NCBI RefSeq assembly: GCF_900143085.1
Contig: NZ_FRCZ01000001.1
Span: 372,001-436,000 of the forward strand
DNA from: Gracilibacillus kekensis
GTDB taxonomy: Bacteria > Bacillota > Bacilli > Bacillales > Amphibacillaceae
Length of the DNA stretch: 64,000 nucleotides
Direction: 5' to 3'
The notes under the pieces were generated by a model. That model searched no databases. It saw nothing but the letters and a program-made list of their open reading frames with translations, and was not told where the DNA came from. Position numbers and translations under genes: made by a program. Positions 1 to 9,552 of this stretch are shown piece after piece (positions within the stretch are counted from its first letter, which is position 1; each line of letters opens with the position of its first letter).

Positions 1-1443
1 ATTGACGCTGTCCTCCATCATATGATTTTCCTGTGCTGGTATCAGCCCTGGACCAAGATCGTATACATCATTTTCCTGATCATACCTGACAAACGATGCC
101 ATAAAATCTGCCGAAGCAAAGACGATTTCTTGATATTTTTCTAAAAAAAGTGGATCTTGATTGTCTTGATAACATAACTCCAACAGACTAATGGGGTGAG
201 GCTGCTGCCAGATTAAACCTGGGGCAATAGGAGATGGCGTCTGATTACCTTCTCTTGCGACCATTTTAGGCCACCTTGCTCCCTCGTATCGTTGAGATTT
301 TGCAAGTTGATACGCTTTGGATAAAGTAGCTAAATACCAATCCATACTTTTTTTTAGAATCGATGCTCTTCCCCATAAAGCAAAGTGACTGGCATGCCAC
401 CAATGCATTTCTAAGTGGAATTTACCAAACCAACTATTATACATAAATCCTGTTTCCTGAGGCGGCATCGATCCCCCGCTGTGAATTGCAAGTAGATATT
501 GAGATAACACCACACGACGCTCCAATTCATCTTTTCTAGGATCCGTACTTCCTTGAAAAGAAAGAAATCCCCCATCCAACCAGAAGCTATCCCAATAAGA
601 ACGAGAAGCGGTAAATACTTCCTCAACAGACTTACTAGCTGTTTTATTTTCTGCAAAAGAAAGGGTGAAACGGCATTCTTTTTTACTAGGAATTAAAGAA
701 AAAGTATGATCTTCTTCCTGCTTTAGGTCACCCTTATTCCAATTCCATTGCACAGCATATTCTGTGTCATCTGCTTGCCTATAAAAAACCGCCAAGTTAT
801 CTTCATGTAATTGAAGCGTAGTTTTATGGCCTTCTTTCTGCCAATTTAATTTCAAGGTTTCTTCCCACTTCTGATCGAAAATATTCGGGCTGGGAAATGC
901 TAATTCAATTGCAAACCGACCCGATTTCATAGCAGCAGATTTCACCGAAACAGCAATAATATCCTGATAAGGGTCACAACAGGTTTCTACCTTGACCACT
1001 TCACCATCCACTAAAAATTTGCTGACAATTATGCCTTCCCAAAGTTTTAATTGTTGCGTAATTGGGTTGATTTTTTCTCGTGACATGGGCTTACCATTTT
1101 CATCATAAAAACGAAAGGCGATTTGACCTAGTTGCAATCGATGTGGGTTTTGTCTTAACCAATGATATGCCTCCTCTTTCCCCTCTGGAAACAATGGGTA
1201 TGGTGCACCTTGATAATGTTGCATCTTTACATCCTCTAATGTATAGGAATGCTCCTCACCTGAAGCATGCCATCCCCAATTGGATTGAGTGCTAAGTGGC
1301 GCAATATATGCTTCAGGAAATGACTGAAGTCCGGTAAAATCAACAGACATACCAAAGTCACCATTGCCAATTGATAAAGGTGCCCTTGGTTGTACCATTT
1401 TAAGCATTGGCGAATGTTTATCAACGATTTCTTTTCGATTCAT
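1..1443 (-). CDS. Six-hairpin glycosidase-like protein, C-terminus cut by window edge
   Basis: An open frame of 481 codons runs off the left edge of the window. The start is ATG at 1443, preceded by a perfect AGGAGG (1451-1456) at 7 nt. The N-terminus carries IGNGDFGMSVDFTG and the second half carries FHLEMHWWHASHFALWGR, patterns I associate with (alpha/alpha)6 six-hairpin glycosidases related to GH65/GH95-like families. There is no signal peptide, so it should act in the cytoplasm on imported oligosaccharides. The start lies 23 nt inside the end of the GH43 gene, so the two are probably translationally coupled. It is the last visible gene of the 9.1-1 kb sugar operon. The exact family and substrate cannot be set from the visible part. 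Confidence 0.75.
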   Translation of the reverse strand, partial: MNRKEIVDKHSPMLKMVQPRAPLSIGNGDFGMSVDFTGLQSFPEAYIAPLSTQSNWGWHASGEEHSYTLEDVKMQHYQGAPYPLFPEGKEEAYHWLRQNPHRLQLGQIAFRFYDENGKPMSREKINPITQQLKLWEGIIVSKFLVDGEVVKVETCCDPYQDIIAVSVKSAAMKSGRFAIELAFPSPNIFDQKWEETLKLNWQKEGHKTTLQLHEDNLAVFYRQADDTEYAVQWNWNKGDLKQEEDHTFSLIPSKKECRFTLSFAENKTASKSVEEVFTASRSYWDSFWLDGGFLSFQGSTDPRKDELERRVVLSQYLLAIHSGGSMPPQETGFMYNSWFGKFHLEMHWWHASHFALWGRASILKKSMDWYLATLSKAYQLAKSQRYEGARWPKMVAREGNQTPSPIAPGLIWQQPHPISLLELCYQDNQDPLFLEKYQEIVFASADFMASFVRYDQENDVYDLGPGLIPAQENHMMEDSVN

Positions 1444-2329
1444 CGTCTCTCCTCCTAATGCTGCCATTGTTCTCATCCAATTCGATAAAAACCGGGCGCT
1501 CATTTGGTGTTTTATTTGGAGAATGAAGTGTTAAATGTAATTGATCATGCAAATCATGAAACAACATTCCATGCCCGCCGTCACTTGAAAACAGTGGTTC
1601 CTCATCATGAAGCCATGGACCGGTAATTTTTCCAGTTTTGGAGCGGGAAATACCCTGAGCATAGACATTATCTACAAAACTCGCCCAAAGCAATAATAAC
1701 TCGTCGTTTTCTGCTCGGTAAACATAGGGACCATCTGTTACATAATTCGCTTGTGTATTGCGCGTTTTATGTTTGAATGAAGTGGGCCAAGGCGCATCAG
1801 ATGCCGCAAAAAGAGTGACTGGTTCATCAAGTGCTTCTTTTAAATCCTCACTCAAACGAACTGCACAAATTTCGCCATCACCGATCTGCACCCATTCATG
1901 GCAAAACACCATCCAGGGCATGCCTTCATCATCAATATGTAAAGTACCATCTAAAGAAAACCAGTCATCCGGGGTAACTACCCCCTCACTATGAGGTGTA
2001 AAAGGACCTGTCAGAGAGTTTGATTTTAAAGTAGCTGTACCTCGAAAACCACTTCCTTTCAATAAAAAGGTAGCGAACATATAATAGGCACCCTTATAAT
2101 AATGCACTTCTGGCGCCCAAAAGTTTTCCTCTGAATAAAAGTCCTGTTCTGGTCGAAAAACCGGATATGGTCCTTCCCAATTTTTTAAATCATTCCCAAC
2201 CCAGACATCAAAACTCGTACCTTTTCCCCAAATGTTACGATCGGTACTTCCATATAAATAATACTTACTTTCCTTTCGATCAACATAGATAAAAGGGTCA
2301 CGAATTTGAACTTCTTGATTCGTTCTCAT
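1421..2329 (-). CDS. Glycoside hydrolase family 43 protein
   Basis: A 302-residue protein with the five-bladed beta-propeller signature of GH43. The putative catalytic base D11 is in IRDPF, WAPEVH is at 71-76, the pKa-modulating Asp D127 is in SLDG, and the likely acid E145 is in CHEW. Family members are beta-xylosidases, alpha-L-arabinofuranosidases or arabinanases. No signal peptide is visible, so it probably trims oligosaccharides after uptake. It lies 15 nt after the response regulator gene and overlaps the next glycosidase gene by 23 nt, so it is part of the same operon. Linkage specificity is not readable from the sequence. Confidence 0.85.
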   Translation of the reverse strand: MRTNQEVQIRDPFIYVDRKESKYYLYGSTDRNIWGKGTSFDVWVGNDLKNWEGPYPVFRPEQDFYSEENFWAPEVHYYKGAYYMFATFLLKGSGFRGTATLKSNSLTGPFTPHSEGVVTPDDWFSLDGTLHIDDEGMPWMVFCHEWVQIGDGEICAVRLSEDLKEALDEPVTLFAASDAPWPTSFKHKTRNTQANYVTDGPYVYRAENDELLLLWASFVDNVYAQGISRSKTGKITGPWLHDEEPLFSSDGGHGMLFHDLHDQLHLTLHSPNKTPNERPVFIELDENNGSIRRRDDESKRNR

Positions 2330-2344
2330 CTGCGTCCTCTCCTT

Positions 2345-3964
2345 TTAAAAGTATTCTGACGGACTTACACCTGTGATCGCCTTGAAAACCTGACTGAAGT
2401 AGGTAGAATTTTGATACCCCACCATTTCACTCACTTCGTAGACCATATACCTTTTCTCCTGCAGTAATTCCTTTGCCTTTGCAATGCGATAATGGTTAAG
2501 GTAATTTACAAATGTCTCACCAGTAACTTTCTTAAATAACTGAGATAAGTAGTTGCGATTTACATACAATGTATCGGCAATATCTGCAAGGGTTATTTCC
2601 TCATCATAATAGTGGTGAATATGTTCTTTTACACGTTCTACCAATTTACTTGTTTTCTTGCCAGCTAAAGCATCTTTCGAGCGATCGACCCATTTTGTTA
2701 ATTGAAAGGTGGTCCAATCTAACAACTCTTTTGTTGTGTTATGATTATACACCTCTATTAATAAAGAAGACTTTTCAACAGGCTGCTGATCGACATGCTC
2801 CAGTGAATGATCTTCCATCATTAATGCACTTAAAATGTTGATAGATATTGTTTGGATCATATAAAATGGAGAATACTTTTCTTCAGATAAACCGATTACA
2901 AATCGTTGCCATATTGCTAAAAGTTCGTCATAATCCTTATCTGCAATTTTTCCATGCATATCTTTAATGGTTTCAAAAGGATAAGTGAATACATCGCTTG
3001 ATCCTTTCTCCTTTGTTTCTTGAAAATAATATACTTTATTCCATTCTTCATACTCTGCAACTTCTAATGCTTGCATGCTTTCAGAGTATCCATCTGCTAA
3101 TTGATGCAAATTTGATTTTGTAGAACTAACACCGATCATGGCAGAAACTTTTAGATAATATAACAGGTTAGCAAGCATTTTGTTGACAAGTTGATCCTGT
3201 AATTGTTCCAGGTAAATCGCGTTTCCCGGATAAAAAGCGACCATTACATAGGTCGAGTCAGAATAATCAATCAAATGTATCATCATATTTTTATCTTCAT
3301 TAAAATGATCAATCGTTTCAGATAAAATATTACCGACACTAAACTTCATCAGCTGCCACTCTTGTTCATGTGAGGTCCTTAAATAAGGCGGCCGATTAAT
3401 CATAATAGAGGTGACAATTTGTGGGGTTTCTACATCTGTCCCAATTAGTTCTTTACTTTCTGCTGTCAGATCCTTAGTCTCATACCGGTTAAATAAAAGG
3501 TTTCTAATAAACGTATCCCTGCGATAGCTTAAATAGACCGGTCTTTGTTCACGATATTTCACAAGAATCGATTGTTGCTTTTCTTCCGATTTGATTTCCT
3601 GTAAGACTTCCTGGATCACAGTTTCAATTTCCGATACAGGAGAAGGTTTAAGAAAAAAATGCTTAACCCCGTATTGAATTGCTTTTCTGGCATTATCAAA
3701 ATGATTATATCCACTATGAATAATAATACAGATATCTGGATATGTTTGTTTCACTTCTTTAATTAAAGTTAATCCATCCATTTCAGGCATATAAATATCG
3801 GTAATTAAGATATCTGGAACCTGATCTTTAATGAGTGTCAATGCCTCTTGGCCATTCGTAGCGGTTCCATTGATACGAATATTTAATTTTTCCCAGTTAA
3901 CGTGTTTGGTTAAACCCTCTCTGACAGACAATTCATCATCTATTATTAAGACTGATTTCATCAT
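2345..3964 (-). CDS. YesN-like response regulator with AraC-type DNA-binding domain
   Basis: This 539-residue protein has an N-terminal receiver domain with acidic pocket D9-D10, phosphoacceptor D56 in LITDIYMP and conserved K106. A long middle region follows, and a C-terminal AraC/XylS double helix-turn-helix (about 435-539) ends in GVSPSEYF. Such regulators pair with YesM-type kinases and activate sugar-uptake genes. The start overlaps the kinase stop codon by one base (TAATG), so translation is coupled. By position it should control the surrounding ABC transporter and glycosidase genes, an inference from synteny. Confidence 0.9.
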   Translation of the reverse strand: MMKSVLIIDDELSVREGLTKHVNWEKLNIRINGTATNGQEALTLIKDQVPDILITDIYMPEMDGLTLIKEVKQTYPDICIIIHSGYNHFDNARKAIQYGVKHFFLKPSPVSEIETVIQEVLQEIKSEEKQQSILVKYREQRPVYLSYRRDTFIRNLLFNRYETKDLTAESKELIGTDVETPQIVTSIMINRPPYLRTSHEQEWQLMKFSVGNILSETIDHFNEDKNMMIHLIDYSDSTYVMVAFYPGNAIYLEQLQDQLVNKMLANLLYYLKVSAMIGVSSTKSNLHQLADGYSESMQALEVAEYEEWNKVYYFQETKEKGSSDVFTYPFETIKDMHGKIADKDYDELLAIWQRFVIGLSEEKYSPFYMIQTISINILSALMMEDHSLEHVDQQPVEKSSLLIEVYNHNTTKELLDWTTFQLTKWVDRSKDALAGKKTSKLVERVKEHIHHYYDEEITLADIADTLYVNRNYLSQLFKKVTGETFVNYLNHYRIAKAKELLQEKRYMVYEVSEMVGYQNSTYFSQVFKAITGVSPSEYF

Positions 3965-5757
3965 TAATCCCCCGCTTCTATTGATGAAGCTTTTCTGAAT
4001 GGTTGGTGATGATAAATAGGTAATATAATCTCTACCATCACGCCACCTTCAAGATGATTAAAGAGCTTTACATCAAACTCCTCACCACAGTACATCGCAA
4101 TTCGTTCTCTAACATTTTGTATTCCAATACCTTTTGCATCTGAGAATGTCCAATTTTCAGGTAATCCGCTTCCGTTATCCTTAATCGTTAACTTGATATG
4201 CCTTTCATCCTCTAAGATCGAACCATTTACGGTAATCTCCATTTGACCTGGCTGATCGGAATGATAACCATGCTTGATACTATTTTCAATAAATGGTTGT
4301 AAAATGATTTTAGGGACATATAAATCCTTCATCGATGCTGCCACACGTACTTTATATTGAATATCCTGAGCTTGGCGCTGTTTTTGAATATCAATATAAC
4401 ATTTAGCATGATCCAATTCATCACGAAGACGAATAAATTTTAATCCACCACTTAAGCCAATTCGAAGCATTTTGCTTAATTTATTGACCATGTCACTTAC
4501 CTCATCTGCATCATGGTCTAAGGATTTCCACTTGATCATATCCAATGTATTATATAGAAAGTGTGGCATAATCTGACTTTGTAATGCCCTCATTTCTGCT
4601 TCTCTTCTGTTGGAGTTTTCTATATCCAGCTTTTCTAATAATTCGGCTAATTCACCAGTCATTTGATTAAAGTTGTTCGCCATAATGTCATATTCTTCAA
4701 CGTAATGACGATTCATTTGAACATCAAAGTCTCCTTTTTCAACTTTCCGCATGCCCTTGATCATTTGACTTATGGGTTTGGTTATCCACTTTCCAATACC
4801 ATAAACGATAGGAATCGATAATAAAATAGCAATAAAACCAACAACTAGAACAAAAATACCCAGTTCTTTCGTTTCTGCGTAAAGATTATCAACAGGTATA
4901 ACTTGAACGAGTCGCCATTGTTCATAATTAGGTTTAGAAATTAGAAGGAGATGGTATTCATTATCTCTTTTAATCAGTTGATGGTGATTCGTCTTTTCAT
5001 CGTATTTGGGAATTAGCCTCTCATATATTTCGTTCTTAGTTCGAACCGTTATATCGTTAACGATTGGAAATTCTTCACGCGAATGAGTTTCCGCTATAAT
5101 TCGTCCACCTGTATTTAACAAGATAAACGGTTCATTTATTTCTTGATATAAATCGGTATCATTCAAATATTCTAAAAAATGTTCCGCCAAAATATTTACC
5201 TTGATATATCCTACCGTTTGATTCCTTTGATTTAAAATACGATGTACATAACTAATCATTTCACGATCCATTAGAGCATCCGTGTGCCTTGGAACCCACC
5301 CATTGTCAACATTTTTTATGAACGGCGCAAACCACTCCCGCTTCGTCAAATGAGACTCTGGTTGAATTGTATGATCGTATAAATAGGAATACTCCTGATA
5401 ACGATCTGTAAATAACTCTATCGAGTAGACTTCCTGTTTTAGTGATGCCACATTATTAATTAAATTTTTTAATTTATTACGTTCAACCAATGCATCATAG
5501 GGATTTGTCTCCACATCATCAAAAACCTCTGCAACCGTGCGATCAATCGCAACAAAAGTCCCAGCTTCACTAATATTTTTTATAACACCTGATAGTTTGT
5601 TGGCACTTTCATTTAACAGCGACAGTTTTGTTTCACTAATTTCATTTGAGGTAAAATTAAAAAAATATTGATAGGAAGTATAACTAACCGCAGCAAGAAA
5701 TAGAGCATTAACGAAAACAAAACAAATAACCATTATCGTCTTCAATTTTCGAATCAT
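3964..5757 (-). CDS. YesM-like sensor histidine kinase
   Basis: A 597-residue membrane kinase. The N-terminal transmembrane segment (about 10-30) is followed by an extracellular sensing region, a second transmembrane helix near 290-315, a HAMP linker (TKPISQMIKGMRKVEKG) and the His_kinase family core QIMPHFLYNTLDMIKW with phospho-His H399. The ATP-binding module has DNGSGLPENW and GIGIQNVRERI. This is the LytS/YesM class, which senses extracellular sugars or the liganded binding protein. It sits 38 nt after the second permease and is fused by a 1-nt overlap to its regulator, so sensing and transport are one transcription unit. Confidence 0.92.
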   Translation of the reverse strand: MIRKLKTIMVICFVFVNALFLAAVSYTSYQYFFNFTSNEISETKLSLLNESANKLSGVIKNISEAGTFVAIDRTVAEVFDDVETNPYDALVERNKLKNLINNVASLKQEVYSIELFTDRYQEYSYLYDHTIQPESHLTKREWFAPFIKNVDNGWVPRHTDALMDREMISYVHRILNQRNQTVGYIKVNILAEHFLEYLNDTDLYQEINEPFILLNTGGRIIAETHSREEFPIVNDITVRTKNEIYERLIPKYDEKTNHHQLIKRDNEYHLLLISKPNYEQWRLVQVIPVDNLYAETKELGIFVLVVGFIAILLSIPIVYGIGKWITKPISQMIKGMRKVEKGDFDVQMNRHYVEEYDIMANNFNQMTGELAELLEKLDIENSNRREAEMRALQSQIMPHFLYNTLDMIKWKSLDHDADEVSDMVNKLSKMLRIGLSGGLKFIRLRDELDHAKCYIDIQKQRQAQDIQYKVRVAASMKDLYVPKIILQPFIENSIKHGYHSDQPGQMEITVNGSILEDERHIKLTIKDNGSGLPENWTFSDAKGIGIQNVRERIAMYCGEEFDVKLFNHLEGGVMVEIILPIYHHQPFRKASSIEAGD

Positions 5758-5795
5758 TACAAGCCCCTCATTTCTTGCTTAAAATACGAAACGCT

Positions 5796-6638
5796 TTACC
5801 CTTTTATACCAGTAGTAGCGATTCCTTCTACGATGTAGCGCTGGAAAATAAAGAATACAGTCGTAATTGGAATTAGCGATAAAACAGACATCGCAAATAC
5901 AGCTCCCCATGAGGATTGACCTTGCGAATCTAGGAATAAACGTAATCCTAACGGTACGGTAAACGTATCTACTGTATTTAAATATAAAATTTGACTGAAG
6001 AAATCATCCCATGTCCAAATAAATGTAAAAATCGCAGTTGTAATTAAGACAGGAACAGCTAGTGGCATAATAATTCTTGTATAAATCTGAAAAACACCAC
6101 AACCATCCATGATCGCGCTTTCATCCAATTCACGTGGAATGCCTCTAAAAAATTGTACCATGAGAAAAATAAAAAAAGCATCTGTTGCTAAAATTTTCGG
6201 TACTGTTAAAGGCAAAATCGTATTGACCCAATCTAAATTATGAAAAATAGTATATTGCGGGATTAAAGTTGCATGTGCCGGAAGCATAATCGTCATTAGC
6301 ATACAGGCAAACCAAAGCTTTTTCAATGGAAATTTCAACCTGGCAAAAGCATATGCTGCCATGGAACACGTTATCAGATTGGCAACCACTGCGATTAAAC
6401 TAATTAAAAAAGAATTTTTAAAAAATTGACTAAAATTGACATCCCTGACCACATTCCAACCATTGATATAATTATCTAATGTCCATTCCTTTGAGAAAAG
6501 CCCTGGCGAAGAAAAAATAAGGGTTTCAGGCTTAAAGGAAGCTGTTACCATCCAGATAACCGGATATAACATACCAGCTCCGATCAAGATAATTAATACG
6601 TGCGTTATTAATCTGCTTCTGTTTGTACTTTGATCCAT
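5796..6638 (-). CDS. Carbohydrate ABC transporter permease, MalG type
   Basis: A 280-residue inner membrane protein with six predicted transmembrane helices and the ABC permease EAA loop (DESAIMDGCGVFQIYTRIIM) that docks onto the ATPase. It ends in a typical YIVEGIATTGIKG tail. It starts at the last base of the preceding permease gene (1-nt overlap), as usual for a MalF/MalG heterodimer. No ATPase gene is in the locus, so a shared MsmX-like ATPase elsewhere is expected. Substrate is inferred from the neighbouring GH43 and six-hairpin glycosidase genes. Confidence 0.9.
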   Translation of the reverse strand: MDQSTNRSRLITHVLIILIGAGMLYPVIWMVTASFKPETLIFSSPGLFSKEWTLDNYINGWNVVRDVNFSQFFKNSFLISLIAVVANLITCSMAAYAFARLKFPLKKLWFACMLMTIMLPAHATLIPQYTIFHNLDWVNTILPLTVPKILATDAFFIFLMVQFFRGIPRELDESAIMDGCGVFQIYTRIIMPLAVPVLITTAIFTFIWTWDDFFSQILYLNTVDTFTVPLGLRLFLDSQGQSSWGAVFAMSVLSLIPITTVFFIFQRYIVEGIATTGIKG

Positions 6639-7585
6639 TATAATTTCCCCCCGTCTTCATAGTGAACCCAATATTTAGATGAGAAGAAGATTACAAGCGT
6701 CATGACACCTAAAACAAATACTAATACCCATGCCATTGCAGAAGCATATCCCATCTCAAAATGTGTAAATCCTTTTTGGTATAAATAAAGGGTATAAAAT
6801 AAAGTAGAGTTAATTGGTCCGCCTGTACCTTCACTTATAATAAAAGCAGAAGTGAAGACTTGAATTGATTTAATAAGCTCTATTACCAAATTAAAGAAGA
6901 TAACGGGTGATAATAGTGGTAATGTTACTCGAAAGAACACTTGTCTCTTTGTCCCACCATCTACAGCTGCTGCTTCATATAATTCTTTTGGAATTTGTTT
7001 TAACCCAGCAAGAAAAATAACCATTGAAGCACCAAATTGCCATGTAGCTAGTATAATAATTGTTCCTAACGCATAATCAGGATGTGAAATCCACCCTTGA
7101 CCTTCGATATTAAAAAAGACTAAAACCTGATTTACTAATCCATCAATTTCAAATAGGTTTTTCCACAGAATAGCAATGGCGACACTGCCTCCTAGTAAAG
7201 AAGGCAAATAATAAGTGGTACGATAAAAACCTACCGCTGCCATTTTTTTATTTAATAATACGGCTACTAGCAATGCTGCAATTAACTGTGTAGGGACGGC
7301 AATAAATACAAATGTCATCGTTACTTTGGCTGAAGCTATCCAGCGTGTATCCTGAAACATTTCGGTATAGTTGGCAAAGCCTATCCACTCTGGTGGATTA
7401 AGTAAGTCAAAACGTGTAAATGACAAATACAAAGAACTTACCATCGGACCCAAAACTAATCCAAGAAAGCCAATTAACCATGGCAGTAAAAAGATATAGG
7501 CTGCAATATATTGTTTTCTGGTTTCCTTACTTATTTTTGTTTTTTTCTGAACAGAAGATACTGTCACTGCTTCTGAGCTTTTCAA
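6638..7585 (-). CDS. Carbohydrate ABC transporter permease, MalF/UgpA type
   Basis: A 315-residue membrane protein with six transmembrane helices after a cytoplasmic, basic N-terminus. The EAA motif region is KELYEAAAVDGGTKRQVFFR, the coupling helix of family members. It forms the channel with the following MalG-type permease. The SD sequence AGGAGGGG lies just before the ATG at 7585. It lies 139 nt after the binding-protein gene, and this gap contains a strong hairpin that could keep permease levels below those of the binding protein. Confidence 0.9.
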   Translation of the reverse strand: MKSSEAVTVSSVQKKTKISKETRKQYIAAYIFLLPWLIGFLGLVLGPMVSSLYLSFTRFDLLNPPEWIGFANYTEMFQDTRWIASAKVTMTFVFIAVPTQLIAALLVAVLLNKKMAAVGFYRTTYYLPSLLGGSVAIAILWKNLFEIDGLVNQVLVFFNIEGQGWISHPDYALGTIIILATWQFGASMVIFLAGLKQIPKELYEAAAVDGGTKRQVFFRVTLPLLSPVIFFNLVIELIKSIQVFTSAFIISEGTGGPINSTLFYTLYLYQKGFTHFEMGYASAMAWVLVFVLGVMTLVIFFSSKYWVHYEDGGKL

Positions 7586-7689
7586 TTGTCACCCCTCCTA
7601 GAAAATTGAAGCCTTCATTTCAAAACACAACGACTTTAATTGTTGTCATTCTGAAATTGAAGAAGATAAGACTTCAAGAATAAATGGTG

Positions 7690-7718
7690 GAACAAAGTGA
7701 CATAAAGTCACTTTGTTC
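7690..7718 (-). promoter_or_regulatory. Intercistronic hairpin between binding protein and permease genes
   Basis: Perfect 12-bp stem GAACAAAGTGAC / GTCACTTTGTTC with a 5-nt loop, 7 nt after the binding-protein stop codon. There is no T-run, so it is not a classical terminator. Position suggests mRNA stabilisation or partial attenuation giving more binding protein than permease, which is inference. Confidence 0.6.
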
Positions 7719-7724
7719 AACAAG

Positions 7725-9080
7725 TTATTCCTCTTCACTTGTATACTTTTCTATATTTGAAAGTAATTCTTCAAAATAATCTTCTGATGCTTGCTCTACT
7801 GATTTTTGATCATAATAGATAATTTGTTCGGTTTCTGTAAAGAGTTGGGTATTTTCGTTATATCCTGGTAAGTTCGGAATATAAGGTGCATCCGATGTTT
7901 CACTTACCAGATCGATATAGGAATATACTTTTTCATCTAATTCACTTGCCTGTTCAATTAAATTTTTTCGAACATCCGAGTTTACTGGTGCTCCACGATC
8001 ATTACCTAATATTTCAGTAGCTTCTACGTTATTCACAAAAAAGTCCATAAATTTTGCTGATTCTTCTGGATGTGGTGTATCTTTATAAGCTGCGAAATAT
8101 TGACTTGGCCTTAGTGAAACACCATTTTTTCCCGTCTCAGAATTATATGGGTAAGGATATAACTCAAATTCATCCTCGGTTGCACTCGAATAGGCACTCA
8201 ACTGGTTACTTGCGATCGATTCCATAGCTACATCACCCTGGACAATTAAGGATTGCTCAGGTGTTTGAGTTGCGGATACTTGTACTTCAGCAACCGCTGC
8301 ACCACCGCTGTCTCTTAAATCCTTCCATAGTTGGAACCAATCCTGAACATCTTCGACACCGAAACCAATTTCACCGTCTAGATACGTATATTTATCCCTT
8401 TGCGCTAAAAATACGCCAAATCCATCTTCACTAAAATCTCCCGTTCCATACGTTCCGTCGATGTTTTCTGTGACTTCAGGTGTAATTTCTTTAAAATCAT
8501 CCCAAGTCCATTCTTTACTAGGCATCGAAACCCCAGCTTCTTCTAATGTCGTTTTATTTACTAATACGCCCCAAGCAGTTGTACCTAGGGTCACACCGTA
8601 TAAATTGCCATCAAATGTAGCAGAATCTAACATACTTTCTGAATGTAAGCTTGTATCTAATTCATTCCCAACATAATCATCTAGTGGTAAAATAACATCT
8701 CTTAATACAAAGTCATTTAAGTTGCCACCAAACTGTATAACATCTGGTGCATTTCCTGCAGCTAATTGTGTGTTTAATTTGTCAAAATACCCATCAAACC
8801 CTGAATATTCTGCTTCGATTGTTACATGTGGGTTTTGCTCTTCATACATTTCAATTACTTGTAAACTACGGTCATGCCGTTCCTGGCCTCCCCACCACGC
8901 TACACGTAATGTCACATCTTCTTCACCTGACGCCTCTTCATCTTCGGTTTCTTCTGCACTTTCTGTTGTGCCTTCAGAGTTAGTATCCTCTGTCGTGTCG
9001 TCCGTAGCTGAGTCAGAACTACAAGCCACTACAACTGTTGTAAATAACATTAAAATGAATAATAAATAGACCTTTCTCAT
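7725..9080 (-). CDS. Extracellular solute-binding lipoprotein for carbohydrates
   Basis: A 451-residue protein with a lipoprotein signal peptide ending in VVVAC, followed by a very acidic Ser/Thr/Glu linker (about 20-55) and a family-1 extracellular solute-binding fold (LRVAWWGGQERHDR, later APDVIQFGG and EESAKFMDFFVNN). It delivers an oligosaccharide to the two permeases downstream. It is the first gene of the operon; two operator-like palindromes lie 40-80 nt upstream. The acidic linker is common in haloalkaliphilic Bacillaceae. Confidence 0.9.
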   Translation of the reverse strand: MRKVYLLFILMLFTTVVVACSSDSATDDTTEDTNSEGTTESAEETEDEEASGEEDVTLRVAWWGGQERHDRSLQVIEMYEEQNPHVTIEAEYSGFDGYFDKLNTQLAAGNAPDVIQFGGNLNDFVLRDVILPLDDYVGNELDTSLHSESMLDSATFDGNLYGVTLGTTAWGVLVNKTTLEEAGVSMPSKEWTWDDFKEITPEVTENIDGTYGTGDFSEDGFGVFLAQRDKYTYLDGEIGFGVEDVQDWFQLWKDLRDSGGAAVAEVQVSATQTPEQSLIVQGDVAMESIASNQLSAYSSATEDEFELYPYPYNSETGKNGVSLRPSQYFAAYKDTPHPEESAKFMDFFVNNVEATEILGNDRGAPVNSDVRKNLIEQASELDEKVYSYIDLVSETSDAPYIPNLPGYNENTQLFTETEQIIYYDQKSVEQASEDYFEELLSNIEKYTSEEE

Positions 9081-9120
9081 AAATCATTCCCCTTTCTAAT
9101 GTGATAAGTTTATTCTAAAG

Positions 9121-9162
9121 TGTAAGCCTTTACAATTGAATAAAGAAAAGTAAGTGCTTACA
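9121..9162. promoter_or_regulatory. Two cre/LacI-type operator-like palindromes
   Basis: TGTAAGCCTTTACA (9121-9134) and AGTAAGTGCTTACA (9149-9162) resemble the CcpA cre consensus TGTAANCGNTNNCA but both lack the central CG. Their centres are 28 bp apart, and they lie 41-82 nt upstream of the binding-protein start. They could serve CcpA or a LacI-type sugar repressor. Confidence 0.5.
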
Positions 9163-9255
9163 TAAGAAATCTTAGGTAACTTTAACAATTTATTATAATC
9201 ATAAAAAGCAAAAAACACGTAAAAGCTATAATGAAGAGACTAAAGGGGTGAGAAA

Positions 9256-9369
9256 ATGGCTAAAAAGAATTTCAAACTTAAGAATAAAAATATTCGTGCA
9301 AACACACAAAAAAATTTCCAACCAACAAACGATGTCCAGCAGCTTACTAATAAAAATAATAAATATTAA
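9256..9369 (+). CDS. Small basic Asn/Lys-rich protein, possibly spore-associated
   Basis: A 37-residue reading frame beginning MAKKNFKLKNKNIRAN with an excellent ribosome site AAGGGGTG and a TATAAT box at 9227-9232. The product is rich in Asn, Lys and Gln, has no transmembrane segment and ends in TNDVQQLTNKNNKY. The TN-x-VQ-x-L pattern faintly recalls gamma-type small acid-soluble spore proteins, but the resemblance is weak. It is the only plus-strand gene in the first 31 kb and is followed by a hairpin at 9447-9472. Function is not known. Confidence 0.45.
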   Translation: MAKKNFKLKNKNIRANTQKNFQPTNDVQQLTNKNNKY

Positions 9370-9446
9370 TTAAGCTATTTTATCTGGTTTTCTTATGCTC
9401 GAAACTGGAAGTGGAGTGGAGTTATTTCGGATGATTACATCGTGAA

Positions 9447-9472
9447 AAACCAGGCAGTAATCTACCTGGTTT
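9447..9472 (+). terminator. Hairpin downstream of the small plus-strand gene
   Basis: An 8-bp stem AAACCAGG / CCTGGTTT with a 10-nt loop, 78 nt after the small gene. The following bases are TACAATAC, so there is no good U-tract. It is a weak candidate terminator. Confidence 0.35.
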
Positions 9473-9520
9473 ACAATACATCCTCTCACATTGATATAGA
9501 GTAAATAACAAAAAAGAATA

Positions 9521-9552
9521 AAAAACAATAGCCGAACCAGGCTATTGTTTTT
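9521..9552 (-). terminator. Bidirectional terminator overlapping the alpha-xylosidase stop codon
   Basis: A 13-bp perfect stem AAAAACAATAGCC / GGCTATTGTTTTT with a 6-nt loop. On the minus strand the right arm contains the last codons and the TAG stop of the GH31 gene, and the left arm supplies a run of T. It ends the upstream sugar operon. Confidence 0.85.
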
